A stretch of 64,000 bases of DNA, taken from assembly GCA_029027825.1 (NCBI GenBank), contig CP093399.1, positions 3,472,001-3,536,000 on the forward strand. The letters run 5' to 3'. The DNA comes from Rs1 sp029027825 (GTDB lineage Bacteria > Pseudomonadota > Gammaproteobacteria > Pseudomonadales > Balneatricaceae). Of this stretch, positions 53,688-62,046 are shown one piece after another. The translations under genes were made by a program, and so were the position numbers. Positions within the stretch are counted from its first letter, which is position 1. Each line of letters starts with the position of its first letter. The notes beneath the pieces are model-generated. The model did not search any database. It saw nothing but the letters and a program-made list of their open reading frames with translations, and was not told the DNA's origin.

Positions 53688-54194
53688 ATGGGAAGATGGC
53701 GAGCACCTCAAGCTCCGAGCTCAAAATACATCACACAGGCAGGTTACAACAAGCTTAACGCTGAACTTCGCTATCTATGGAAAGACAAGCGCCCGAAGAT
53801 CACTTTAGCGGTACAAGAGGCAGCAGCCCAAGGCGACCGCTCTGATAATGCAGAATATACTGAGGGTAAACGTCTACTTAGAGAGATCGATCGCAGAGTG
53901 AGATTTTTAGCAAAACGCTTAGAAGATATCAATGTCATTAACCATATCCCAGAAAACCAAACCATTATCGTATTTGGCGCCTGGGTAACACTCTTAGACG
54001 ACCAAGAGCAACAGCGAACATTCCGCATCATTGGACCCGATGAAATAGATACTAGCGGCACACTAATCAGCATGGACTCACCGCTGGCAAAGGCGCTGTT
54101 TAAAAAGCAGGTAGGCGATGAGGTAGAATTTAGCAAGCCCGACGGGACAATGAGTTACTTTGAGATACTTGCGATTGAATACAGGAAAGAATGA
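53688..54194 (+). CDS. greB: Transcription elongation factor GreB
   Basis: 168 residues from ATG at 53688 (MGRWRAPQAPSSKYITQAGY), chosen because Pseudomonas-type GreB starts MSRWRPP; ATG at 53670 is possible but has no ribosome site. The N-terminal coiled coil carries the acidic tip GDRSDNAEY, which enters the RNA polymerase channel to stimulate transcript cleavage in backtracked complexes. C-terminal FKBP-like domain follows (VFGAWVTLLDDQEQQRTFRIIGPDEID). Length slightly above E. coli GreB (158). Confidence 0.94.
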   Translation: MGRWRAPQAPSSKYITQAGYNKLNAELRYLWKDKRPKITLAVQEAAAQGDRSDNAEYTEGKRLLREIDRRVRFLAKRLEDINVINHIPENQTIIVFGAWVTLLDDQEQQRTFRIIGPDEIDTSGTLISMDSPLAKALFKKQVGDEVEFSKPDGTMSYFEILAIEYRKE

Positions 54195-54228
54195 TATTTG
54201 CGCTGCTGCACGAATGAATACAAAGAAG

Positions 54229-54304
54229 TGGTGGGCCGTGTAGGATTCGAACCTACGACCAATTGGTTAAAAGCCAACTGCTCTACCAACTGAGCTAACG
54301 GCCC
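54229..54304 (-). tRNA. tRNA-Lys(UUU), copy 4 (last of the cluster)
   Basis: 76 bases with encoded CCA; acceptor GGGCCGT/ACGGCCC, anticodon loop CTTTTAA (TTT). Final gene of the second Ser-Asn-Lys cassette. Confidence 0.97.
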
Positions 54305-54314
54305 TTTCAGAATT

Positions 54315-54390
54315 TGGCTCCCCGAGCAGGACTCGAACCTGCGACAAATAGATTAACAGTCTACTGCTCTACCAACTGAGCTATCGAGGA
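54315..54390 (-). tRNA. tRNA-Asn(GUU), copy 2
   Basis: 76 bases with CCA; anticodon loop CTGTTAA (GTT). Acceptor TCCTCGA/TCGGGGA has one G-U pair, and the T arm differs from the first copy (GCAGG/CCTGC), so the two Asn genes are not identical. Confidence 0.96.
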
Positions 54391-54433
54391 ACTACATTTT
54401 AAATTTATCTTATCAACTACTTATCACAGATAG

Positions 54434-54521
54434 TGGCGGAGGGGCAGGGATTCGAACCCTGGGAGCCTCTCGACTCGCTGGTTTTCAAGACCAGTGCTTT
54501 CGGCCACTCAGCCACCCCTCC
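54434..54521 (-). tRNA. tRNA-Ser(UGA), copy 2
   Basis: 88-base class II tRNA with CCA; acceptor GGAGGGG/CCCCTCC, anticodon loop CTTGAAA (TGA), long variable arm. Same sequence as the copy at 55052. Confidence 0.97.
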
Positions 54522-54535
54522 GGATATCGAGGCAA

Positions 54536-54563
54536 TTTTTAGCTAAATCCAGCTAATTGTCAA
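54536..54563 (-). promoter_or_regulatory. Promoter of the second Ser-Asn-Lys cassette
   Basis: Minus strand TTGACA, 16-17 bp spacer, then TAAAAA (or AAAAAT). About 15 bp before tRNA-Ser 5' end. This permits separate transcription of the downstream cassette. Confidence 0.6.
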
Positions 54564-54639
54564 CCCCAATCATTATTCAATCACCGATTAAATAATATAT
54601 AAATCTTCAACAAATACTTTTAAACTCTAACTCAGACAG

Positions 54640-54715
54640 TGGTGGGCCGTGTAGGATTCGAACCTACGACCAATTGGTTAAAAGCCAACTGCTCTACCAT
54701 CTGAGCTAACGGCCC
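54640..54715 (-). tRNA. tRNA-Lys(UUU), copy 3
   Basis: 76 bases with CCA. It differs from the other copies by one base in the D arm (ATCTGAGC instead of AACTGAGC on the plus strand). Confidence 0.97.
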
Positions 54716-54741
54716 ATGTCTGGCATTACATATTCTAAAAC

Positions 54742-54817
54742 TGGTGGGCCGTGTAGGATTCGAACCTACGACCAATTGGTTAAAAGCCAACTGCTCTACC
54801 AACTGAGCTAACGGCCC
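54742..54817 (-). tRNA. tRNA-Lys(UUU), copy 2
   Basis: 76 bases with CCA, same as copies 1 and 4. Confidence 0.97.
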
Positions 54818-54843
54818 TTGCTGGGTATTACAAATTCTGAAAG

Positions 54844-54919
54844 TGGTGGGCCGTGTAGGATTCGAACCTACGACCAATTGGTTAAAAGCCAACTGCTCTA
54901 CCAACTGAGCTAACGGCCC
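54844..54919 (-). tRNA. tRNA-Lys(UUU), copy 1
   Basis: 76 bases with CCA, anticodon TTT. It follows tRNA-Asn by 10 bp, the same spacing as in the second cassette. Confidence 0.97.
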
Positions 54920-54929
54920 TTTCAGAATT

Positions 54930-55005
54930 TGGCTCCTCGAGTAGGACTTGAACCTACGACCAATAGATTAACAGTCTACTGCTCTACCAACTGAGCTATC
55001 GAGGA
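54930..55005 (-). tRNA. tRNA-Asn(GUU), copy 1
   Basis: 76 bases with CCA; acceptor TCCTCGA/TCGAGGA fully paired, anticodon GTT. Confidence 0.97.
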
Positions 55006-55051
55006 ACTCTACATCTTCACTCACCGATTATTGTCTGGTAAAAACAATAAT

Positions 55052-55139
55052 TGGCGGAGGGGCAGGGATTCGAACCCTGGGAGCCTCTCGACTCGCTGGT
55101 TTTCAAGACCAGTGCTTTCGGCCACTCAGCCACCCCTCC
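55052..55139 (-). tRNA. tRNA-Ser(UGA), copy 1
   Basis: 88 bases with CCA, anticodon TGA. First gene of the cluster, just after the promoter at 55154-55181. Confidence 0.97.
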
Positions 55140-55153
55140 GAAGATGGGCGCAG

Positions 55154-55181
55154 ATTTTATCGATTTGCCAGCAGGAGTCAA
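55154..55181 (-). promoter_or_regulatory. Promoter of the tRNA cluster
   Basis: Minus strand TTGACT, 16-bp spacer, TAAAAT and a GC-rich discriminator (CTGCGCCC), typical of stringently controlled stable-RNA promoters. Confidence 0.8.
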
Positions 55182-55453
55182 CACAAAGTTTAAAAAATAT
55201 GAATTTTTATTAGTTTGCTTACCTTTTCCGTACAAATAACCAACAAATCAATAGAAAACTCTAGCAAACAGTTAATAGTTGCTGGGTTTTTGTTCTCTTA
55301 TCGACTATTCCGACAATAGCTCTCCAACCATCACTACCAGCCATTTTAAACAAAAAGCCCATCGAATTTCAAATTTTTATACTCAGCTATTGACCAATCT
55401 TGGCATTCAGCATAATATTGATTTTTGTCCACAAACCAACAAAAGTCAATATT

Positions 55454-56542
55454 ATGACCGACCGCGAACAACAGATTATCGATGCTATTCATGCAGACCC
55501 ACTTATTTCACAACAGCAATTAGCCGACCTTATAGGCATCAGTCGCTCCGCTGTCGCCAGCCATATTACCAACTTAACCGCCAAGGGCATTATAGAGGGA
55601 CGTGGCTATCTGATCGCCCCCGAAAAGTTCTGCGTCGCAATCGGCGGTGCAAACATGGACATATTAGGCAAACCTGACCAGTCTATTAGCGCTGGCACAT
55701 CCAATCCTGGGACAGTTTCTAACAGCCCCGGAGGAGTTGCCCGTAATATAGCCGAAAATATCGCCAGACTCGGTGATAAATGTTACTTGATTGCCGCCGT
55801 TGGCGACGACAATAGCGGTAAGCAGTTAATCGAACTCAGTCGAAGCGCTGGCGTCGATACCTCACAGATGATCACTATTACCGGCCAGAGCACCTCTACT
55901 TATTTATCGATTGTCGATGATGTGGGCGAAATGCAATTAGCTATCGCCGATATGAAAATTATTGAACAATTACAACCTGCCCTACTGAAAAAGCAACTGA
56001 GCTTATTAAAGCAGGCGCAGGTTATTGTCCTAGACACCAATATTAGCATCGAGCTAATGAGTTTTTTGTTTGAGAATTTACCCAACACAGATTTCTTTGT
56101 CGATACAGTGTCTGTGGCCAAATCAATAAAAATTAAAGATTTTTTACACTCAGTACACAGTCTCAAACCTAACTTATTGGAAGCCCAAGCTTTATCGGGG
56201 ATCAAAGTGACTGACCATAGCCAGCTGCCAAAACTCGCCAACTGGTTTCACCAGCAAGGCGTTAAGCGATTGTTTATCAGTTTAGGCAAACAAGGTCTTT
56301 TTTACTCAGATGGACAGCTACAACAATTAGTTAGCTTACAAGCGACTGACGTTCAAAACAGCAACGGCGCTGGAGACGCTATGACGGCCGCTTTAGTGCA
56401 CTGCCACTTAGCAGCTACCCCCGCACTTAAAAGCTGTTATTTCGCCCTTGCAGCAGCTAATTGCGCTATTGCCACTCAAGCTACCATTAATCCAGATTTA
56501 TCGATTGCTAATATCAGCAAATTATTATGCAACTGCGATTAA
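55454..56542 (+). CDS. psuK: PfkB-family sugar kinase with N-terminal HTH, likely pseudouridine kinase
   Basis: 362 residues from ATG at 55454. Residues 1-55 form a winged-helix HTH (REQQIIDAIHADPLISQQQLADLIGISRSAVASHITNLTAKG). The PfkB kinase follows, with the GG motif region (NSPGGVARNIAENIARLG) and the ATP/catalytic motif NSNGAGDAMTAA. This HTH-PfkB plan is that of YeiI-like proteins. The following gene is psuG, so pseudouridine is the probable substrate (phosphorylated to pseudouridine 5'-phosphate). The HTH may bind the operon promoter. The symbol rests on context; weak ribosome site. Confidence 0.85.
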   Translation: MTDREQQIIDAIHADPLISQQQLADLIGISRSAVASHITNLTAKGIIEGRGYLIAPEKFCVAIGGANMDILGKPDQSISAGTSNPGTVSNSPGGVARNIAENIARLGDKCYLIAAVGDDNSGKQLIELSRSAGVDTSQMITITGQSTSTYLSIVDDVGEMQLAIADMKIIEQLQPALLKKQLSLLKQAQVIVLDTNISIELMSFLFENLPNTDFFVDTVSVAKSIKIKDFLHSVHSLKPNLLEAQALSGIKVTDHSQLPKLANWFHQQGVKRLFISLGKQGLFYSDGQLQQLVSLQATDVQNSNGAGDAMTAALVHCHLAATPALKSCYFALAAANCAIATQATINPDLSIANISKLLCNCD

Positions 56543-56570
56543 CCTAATTTTTATATTTTAAGGAACACTC

Positions 56571-57497
56571 ATGCATCTTTTAGAAAAACATCTAGTTATT
56601 AGCACCGAAGTAAGCACCGCACTGGCAGAGGGGCGCCCGGTTGTCGCCTTAGAGTCAACCATCATTTCCCATGGTATGCCCTACCCAAAAAATGTCCAGA
56701 CCGCACTTAAGGTAGAACAAGTGATTCGTGATAATGGTGCTATTCCGGCCACTATCGCCATTTTACAAGGAAAACTAGTGGTTGGATTAAATCACCAACA
56801 AATCGAACATTTGGGTAAAGAAGGTAGCAATGTCATTAAAACCAGCCGCCGCGATATTCCGTTTATCGTCGCCGCTAAAACAGATGGAGCGACCACTGTT
56901 GCCTCGACCATGATTTTAGCGCAAATGGCCGGCATTAAAGTATTTGCAACCGGCGGAATCGGCGGTGTACACCGCCAAGCTGAAACAACCATGGATATTT
57001 CTGCTGACTTGCAAGAACTTGCCAATACTTCAGTCGCCGTGGTGTGCGCTGGCGTAAAGTCAATCTTAGATATCGGGCTGACCTTAGAATACTTAGAAAC
57101 TTACGGCGTGCCAGTAATTGGCCACCAAACCAGCAAAATGCCAGCCTTTTACACTAGAGAGAGTGGCTTTTCGGTCGATTACCAACTCGACAACCCGACT
57201 GAGATAGCACAGAGCCTTGCCGCTAAGTGGGAGCTTGGACTGAAAGGTGGGGTAGTCATTGCCAACCCGATCCCCGCAGAGCACTCCATGGATGAAAAAC
57301 TTATTCAAGACACCATCAATAGCGCACTGCAAGACATGCAAGATGCCGGTGTTTCAGGAAAAGATAGCACGCCGTTTTTACTGGCGCGAATTGCGAAGGT
57401 AACAGCAGGGAAAAGCTTAGAGGCTAATATCCAGCTGGTCTATAACAATGCGGCACTCGGCGCCCAGATCGCCGCACAACTAGCCAAACTGATTTAA
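56571..57497 (+). CDS. psuG: Pseudouridine-5'-phosphate glycosidase
   Basis: 308 residues (312 in E. coli PsuG). Motifs include ALESTIISHGMPYP (metal/phosphate site), TSRRDIPF, FATGGIGGVHR and the PAFYTRESGF loop. It splits pseudouridine 5'-phosphate into uracil and ribose 5-phosphate. It follows the kinase after 28 bp with an AAGGAAC ribosome site, and a strong terminator closes the unit. Confidence 0.96.
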   Translation: MHLLEKHLVISTEVSTALAEGRPVVALESTIISHGMPYPKNVQTALKVEQVIRDNGAIPATIAILQGKLVVGLNHQQIEHLGKEGSNVIKTSRRDIPFIVAAKTDGATTVASTMILAQMAGIKVFATGGIGGVHRQAETTMDISADLQELANTSVAVVCAGVKSILDIGLTLEYLETYGVPVIGHQTSKMPAFYTRESGFSVDYQLDNPTEIAQSLAAKWELGLKGGVVIANPIPAEHSMDEKLIQDTINSALQDMQDAGVSGKDSTPFLLARIAKVTAGKSLEANIQLVYNNAALGAQIAAQLAKLI

Positions 57498-57540
57498 TGT
57501 CATCTTAATCAGCCCAAGACTGGTAATCGTCCATAAACAA

Positions 57541-57574
57541 AAAAGGCCAACTCATCTCTGAGTTGGCCTTTTTT
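57541..57574. terminator. Bidirectional terminator between psuG and lipA
   Basis: AAAAGGCCAACTCA, loop of four, TGAGTTGGCCTTTT, followed by more T. A 14-bp perfect stem between two convergent genes; A and T runs on both sides serve both strands. Confidence 0.95.
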
Positions 57575-57669
57575 GTCGGTTAGCATTTTGTCTCGTAAAG
57601 TAGCCCAACAATTTTAAGTACAATACCTATATTGTTACTGACTACGCTCGGACTCGAGACAGCATTGCA

Positions 57670-58668
57670 TTATACGATTGAGATACCGGAGGCCTGTAAG
57701 TCTGCATGATAAGAAGACCTAACCAGAGGTCCACTGGCCACATGGTCAAAACCCAGCTCTTTTGCCACCCGTGAAAACTCGTTAAATTCATCGGGGGTCA
57801 CGTACCGATCGACCGGTAAGTGGTTGCGACTAGGCTGCATATATTGACCTAAAGTCACCATATTCACATTGTGCGCCCGCAAATCCTTCAGCACTTGCAC
57901 AACTTCTTCATTGGTCTCGCCCACGCCCACTATAATTCCCGATTTTGTACGAATATGTGGCATGGCCTCTTTGTAACGGCGTAACAATTCTAATGATCCT
58001 TGATAACTAGACCCCGGATTGACTTTTTTAAACAACCGCTCAACTGTTTCCATATTATGATTAAATACATCCGGCGGATACATGGCCAATATTTCAATTG
58101 CCTTGTCCATACGCCCGCGAAAGTCCGGTACCAACGTCTCGATTTGCAGGGTGGTTGAACGTTTGCGAGTTTCGATAATACAGTTGGCAATGTGCTGTGC
58201 GCCACCATCGCGTAAGTCATCTCGATCGACGGAAGTAATCACCACATACTTGAGCCCCATTTCGGTAATGGCTTCTGCTAATTCTCTGGGTTCATTTTCA
58301 TTTAACGAGTTTGGTCGTCCGTGCGCTACGTCACAAAATGGGCAACGTCTGGTACAAATATCACCCATAATCATAAAGGTAGCGGTCCCTTTACTAAAAC
58401 ACTCACCGATATTGGGGCAACTTGCCTCCTCACATACAGAGGATAGCTTGTGCTCGCGCAACTTTGCTTTTATCCGTCTTACTTCGGAATTACTACCCAT
58501 GCGCACTCTTAACCACGGCGGTTTTTTCAGCATATCCGCTTTTTCAGTTGGTAATATTCTAATCGGAATACGGGCCATTTTATCTGCACCGCGTAACTTC
58601 ACACCTTGGTCTAAACGCTTGCCTTTTGGCCGGGTACGCACATTAGTTAGGTCTACAATATCTACCAT
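57670..58668 (-). CDS. lipA: Lipoyl synthase
   Basis: 332 residues (321 in E. coli). Radical SAM enzyme: auxiliary cluster Cys in CEEASCPNIGECF (about 79-91), the radical SAM motif CTRRCPFC (about 106-113) and the C-terminal Ser ligand in RSSYHAD. It inserts two sulfur atoms into octanoyl groups on lipoate-dependent enzymes. 13 bp after lipB, which supplies the octanoyl group. Confidence 0.97.
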   Translation of the reverse strand: MVDIVDLTNVRTRPKGKRLDQGVKLRGADKMARIPIRILPTEKADMLKKPPWLRVRMGSNSEVRRIKAKLREHKLSSVCEEASCPNIGECFSKGTATFMIMGDICTRRCPFCDVAHGRPNSLNENEPRELAEAITEMGLKYVVITSVDRDDLRDGGAQHIANCIIETRKRSTTLQIETLVPDFRGRMDKAIEILAMYPPDVFNHNMETVERLFKKVNPGSSYQGSLELLRRYKEAMPHIRTKSGIIVGVGETNEEVVQVLKDLRAHNVNMVTLGQYMQPSRNHLPVDRYVTPDEFNEFSRVAKELGFDHVASGPLVRSSYHADLQASGISIV

Positions 58669-58681
58669 AAAATCACTCGTT

Positions 58682-59335
58682 TTAAGATGTCTTGTAAATC
58701 ACCTGGTTATAACCGATTTTTTTTACCATAAAATCAGTTAATAAGGAGGCAACTTGTTGATTATTAAGATCGGTCACAAAATCTGCTAAATTACTCATTT
58801 TCATCCCAGCATATCCACAGGGATTTATTCGTAAAAATGGCTCTTTATTTACCGTTAAATTTAGCGCTAAACCATGAAATGTACAGCCTCGACGCACTCT
58901 TAAACCTAAAGAGGCGATTTTGCTATCCTCAACATAAACGCCGGGGGCATCACTTTTAGCGAAAGCATCCACCGAAAAACCACTAAGCACATGAATAATC
59001 GCCTGTTCCATTAGCGTGACGACATCCCTTATCCCCAGTTTATTACGCCGCAGGTCAATCATCAAATACATTATGAGCTGACCAGGCCCGTGATAGGTCA
59101 CCTGGCCACCTCTGTCTACTTGCACCACCGGTATATCCCCAGGGCTCAATAGATGTTCAGCTTTACCTGCCTGCCCTTGAGTAAAGACGTGGTGATGTTC
59201 TAACAACCAAATTTCGTCAGCAGACTGTGCATTGCGTTCACTGGTTAACTGCTGCATACGTCGCCACGTTGGCTCGTAGGGCTGCAAACCTAATTTCCTG
59301 ACAATTAACTTTTTTTGCCGATCTTCTGTACTCAA
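58682..59335 (-). CDS. lipB: Octanoyl-[ACP]:protein N-octanoyltransferase
   Basis: 217 residues (213 in E. coli). LipB motifs RGGQVTYHGPGQLIMYLMIDLRR, then SKIASLGLRVRRGCTFHGLALN containing the active-site Lys, and the catalytic Cys in NPCGYAGM near residue 173. First step of lipoate synthesis, transfers octanoate from acyl-carrier protein to target proteins. Partner of lipA. Confidence 0.97.
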   Translation of the reverse strand: MSTEDRQKKLIVRKLGLQPYEPTWRRMQQLTSERNAQSADEIWLLEHHHVFTQGQAGKAEHLLSPGDIPVVQVDRGGQVTYHGPGQLIMYLMIDLRRNKLGIRDVVTLMEQAIIHVLSGFSVDAFAKSDAPGVYVEDSKIASLGLRVRRGCTFHGLALNLTVNKEPFLRINPCGYAGMKMSNLADFVTDLNNQQVASLLTDFMVKKIGYNQVIYKTS

Positions 59336-59411
59336 TAATTATCACTCACTGTTAGCTGATAGGGAGACAGCTCGCCATCCATTAATATAAACAGCCACCC
59401 ATCAACGTTTT

Positions 59412-59735
59412 TTAAATAACAGTAACGACTTTACCGGACGCTTTAAACTCTGCATTAAGCTCAATCAACTGCTGCTCACTCTGGGCGGTCATAAACATTC
59501 TCACCGAGCGAAATTTGCCGGTTTTCGAATCCTGATGTGTCACTTTAGTGACATCGAATTGTGAGTCGTACTTGGCCATCACAGCTAACACGTATTCCGT
59601 GAAATCAGCACTATTATGACCTATCACTTTGATTGGATAATCGGCACAGGGGAACTCAATTTTAGGAGGTTGTAGCTCAGCAAGCTCACTTTGCGTCATT
59701 CTTTTGGTACTTTTTTTTGAGGTTGTTTTTTTCAT
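59412..59735 (-). CDS. ybeD: DUF493 (YbeD) family protein
   Basis: 107 residues with the DUF493 ACT-like core: FPCADYPIKVIGHNSADFTEYVLAVMAKYDSQFDVTKVTHQDSKTGKFRSVRMFMTAQSEQQLIELN. A basic, Thr/Ser/Lys-rich N-terminal extension of about 25 residues precedes it. The gene is usually found between dacA and lipB in gammaproteobacteria, as here (with dat). Biochemical role unproven; an ACT-fold regulatory domain is suspected for lipoate use. Confidence 0.92.
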   Translation of the reverse strand: MKKTTSKKSTKRMTQSELAELQPPKIEFPCADYPIKVIGHNSADFTEYVLAVMAKYDSQFDVTKVTHQDSKTGKFRSVRMFMTAQSEQQLIELNAEFKASGKVVTVI

Positions 59736-59852
59736 ATAAGGTTCATTGCCATATCAATCTATCTCTGGATTAGGCCATTATACACGCTCACCACCTAAAC
59801 CCCAGAGAATCAAACCAATGTGCTCCACTGAGGAATCCCTGCAACGATAGAG

Positions 59853-60710
59853 TTAATTTTTTTCCATGAAGAGTAGCCGCTGATGGCCAGCCAAGAGCTG
59901 ATAGAGCCGCTGCCACATAGTACCCTTTTGACCATCGCCAATCAGATGTTCATCAACTTGATTAACCGGTACTAAGCCTCTGGTCGAACTACTTATCCAC
60001 ACCTCATCAGCCGCAATCAACCGTGCATAACTTATATCTTGATTGACGAAGCTTATTCCCTCCTGCACAGCTATATTTTTTATTAGCTGACTAGTAGTGC
60101 CACTCAGAATCGCGTGTGAACTGACTGGAGCAATCAGGCGCTGCCCCTCGACAATAAAAAGATTAGAACTGGCTCCCTCTAACACTAAACTGCCTCTTTG
60201 CAATAGCGCTTCGTGGGCATTTTTCTGTCTGGCCTGCTCCATCGCCAATATGTTGGGTAGCAAGCTGGTAGATTTAATGTCGCAGCGCCCCCAACGCAAA
60301 TCGTCACAGACTATTACTTTAACCGGAAAAACATCTGCAACCAGCGTACAGTAGTTATTGACGATCGGGGTAGTGCAGGCAAATACTGTCGGCTGCATAT
60401 GAGGATCGATAGCATGGGTTCGCTTACTTCCCGCCCCTCTGCTGACCTGCAAATAAACTGATTGATTCGCCCCGCCATTTTTAATCACTAGCTGATTAGT
60501 AATATCAGCGAAGGGAATATCAATAACAATTTTAAGTGCCGCCAAACTTTTTTTAAGTCTGTCGATATGCTGAGCGAGCTGAAAACCTACTCCCCGATAA
60601 TAGGGGATCACCTCATAGACGCTATCAGAAAAAAGAAAGCCTCGATCAAACACCGAGACAGTCGCCTGGTCTGCAGCCAGGTATTTACCATTCAGGTAGA
60701 CAACATCCAT
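59853..60710 (-). CDS. dat: D-amino-acid aminotransferase (class IV)
   Basis: 285 residues. Fold-type IV PLP enzyme: VSVFDRGFLFSDSVYEVIPYYRG start, the PLP Lys in CDIKSTSLLPNILA (about 145) and EGASSNLFIVEGQRL. It probably interconverts D-alanine and D-glutamate, which fits its place beside dacA in a cell-wall cluster. A branched-chain aminotransferase or aminodeoxychorismate lyase are related alternatives. Confidence 0.9.
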   Translation of the reverse strand: MDVVYLNGKYLAADQATVSVFDRGFLFSDSVYEVIPYYRGVGFQLAQHIDRLKKSLAALKIVIDIPFADITNQLVIKNGGANQSVYLQVSRGAGSKRTHAIDPHMQPTVFACTTPIVNNYCTLVADVFPVKVIVCDDLRWGRCDIKSTSLLPNILAMEQARQKNAHEALLQRGSLVLEGASSNLFIVEGQRLIAPVSSHAILSGTTSQLIKNIAVQEGISFVNQDISYARLIAADEVWISSSTRGLVPVNQVDEHLIGDGQKGTMWQRLYQLLAGHQRLLFMEKN

Positions 60711-60789
60711 CTTATGATCTCAATTTAATTGCCGCAGCCAAGGTTCGCAACTTGCCCGGAGATTTCCTAGGCAGCCTAGGGCTGTCAAT

Positions 60790-61956
60790 TTATTGCAGTA
60801 AACCAATGAAAAACAGAACAATACTATCCCAGGTTTTTTTAAAGAAGCCTCCCTCTGCAACAGAGTTCAAGGCCACCAAGGGCACCGTCTTTACCTCTTT
60901 TCCATCCAAAGTGATTCTAACTACACCGTAGCTTTGTCCCGTGACAACCGGCGCTTTGACTTCAGTGCTTATATCCATGGTCGCTTTTAAGCCCTTGGCT
61001 TGACCACGCGGGATAGTCACCGATAAAGCATTGGCCACTCCGAGACGAACAGTGGATTCTTTACCGCCCCACACCCGCACTAGTGAAAGTTGCTTTTTGG
61101 CTTCATACAATTGGTGAGTTCGGTAAAAACGAAATCCATATGCGAGCAGCTTTTGCGACTCTCTAGCTCTTGCCTCTTCACTTTTGGTCCCTAGCACCAC
61201 CGTAATCAAGCGCATTCCATCACGTTTCGCAGATGCTACCAAGCAGTAGCCGGCGGCATTAGTATGACCGGTTTTCAGACCATCCACGGTTTTATCACGC
61301 CACAGTAATTTGTTGCGATTAGGCTGACGAATATTGTTGTAGGTGAAATATTTTTCCGAGTAAATACCATAGTGCTGCGGAAATTTTTGGATGATAGCCC
61401 GTGACAACTTGGCTAAATCATAAGGTGAGGAGTAGTGATTTTCACTCGGCAAGCCAGTCGCATTAGAGAAAAAAGTATTGTCCATTCCCAATAATTTAGC
61501 GTGTTGATTCATTAAACTGGCAAAAGCCGGCTCGCTAACCTCTATATACTCATCCATCGCCACAGAAGCATCGTTTCCAGACTGAATAATAATACCCTTT
61601 AAGAGCTCTCCTAGCTTAACCTGACTGACCTCTTTGATGAACATTCTGGAACCTTCAGTACTCCAGGCATTTTCGCTCACCAGCACCTTGTCATCTAAGC
61701 TGATATTGCCTTTCGTCAACTCATACTCAGTGATGTAGCTGGTCATCATTTTGGTCAAACTAGCTGGCGGAAACTGCTGATGCGATTTCTTTTCAGCAAT
61801 CACGGTGCCAGTATCCGCATCCATAATTATATAGCTAGTGGCAGTTATTTTCGGCGCGGCTGGGATAAGCTGTGCTGCATTAATTGATACAGACGTAGTA
61901 ATAGCTGAAAATATCATCAGTGCAGTGGCGATATTTTTGTTAATCAAAAGCGTCAC
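60790..61956 (-). CDS. dacA: D-alanyl-D-alanine carboxypeptidase (PBP5/6 type)
   Basis: 388 residues. Signal peptide to about residue 28. Penicillin-binding motifs S66-L-T-K69, SGN in QSGNDAS and KTG in LKTGHTNAAG; C-terminal PBP5-like beta domain and an amphipathic membrane anchor (FFKKTWDSIVLFFIGLL). It trims the terminal D-Ala from peptidoglycan stems in the periplasm. Length fits the family (about 390-400). Confidence 0.96.
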   Translation of the reverse strand: MTLLINKNIATALMIFSAITTSVSINAAQLIPAAPKITATSYIIMDADTGTVIAEKKSHQQFPPASLTKMMTSYITEYELTKGNISLDDKVLVSENAWSTEGSRMFIKEVSQVKLGELLKGIIIQSGNDASVAMDEYIEVSEPAFASLMNQHAKLLGMDNTFFSNATGLPSENHYSSPYDLAKLSRAIIQKFPQHYGIYSEKYFTYNNIRQPNRNKLLWRDKTVDGLKTGHTNAAGYCLVASAKRDGMRLITVVLGTKSEEARARESQKLLAYGFRFYRTHQLYEAKKQLSLVRVWGGKESTVRLGVANALSVTIPRGQAKGLKATMDISTEVKAPVVTGQSYGVVRITLDGKEVKTVPLVALNSVAEGGFFKKTWDSIVLFFIGLLQ

Positions 61957-62046
61957 GTTAACTCCTTATTGCATGCTATACATATAGCATATGACTATAA
62001 ATATTAGCGCTGGGAAACGAGCCCAGCGGTTAAGTACTCTCTAAAA

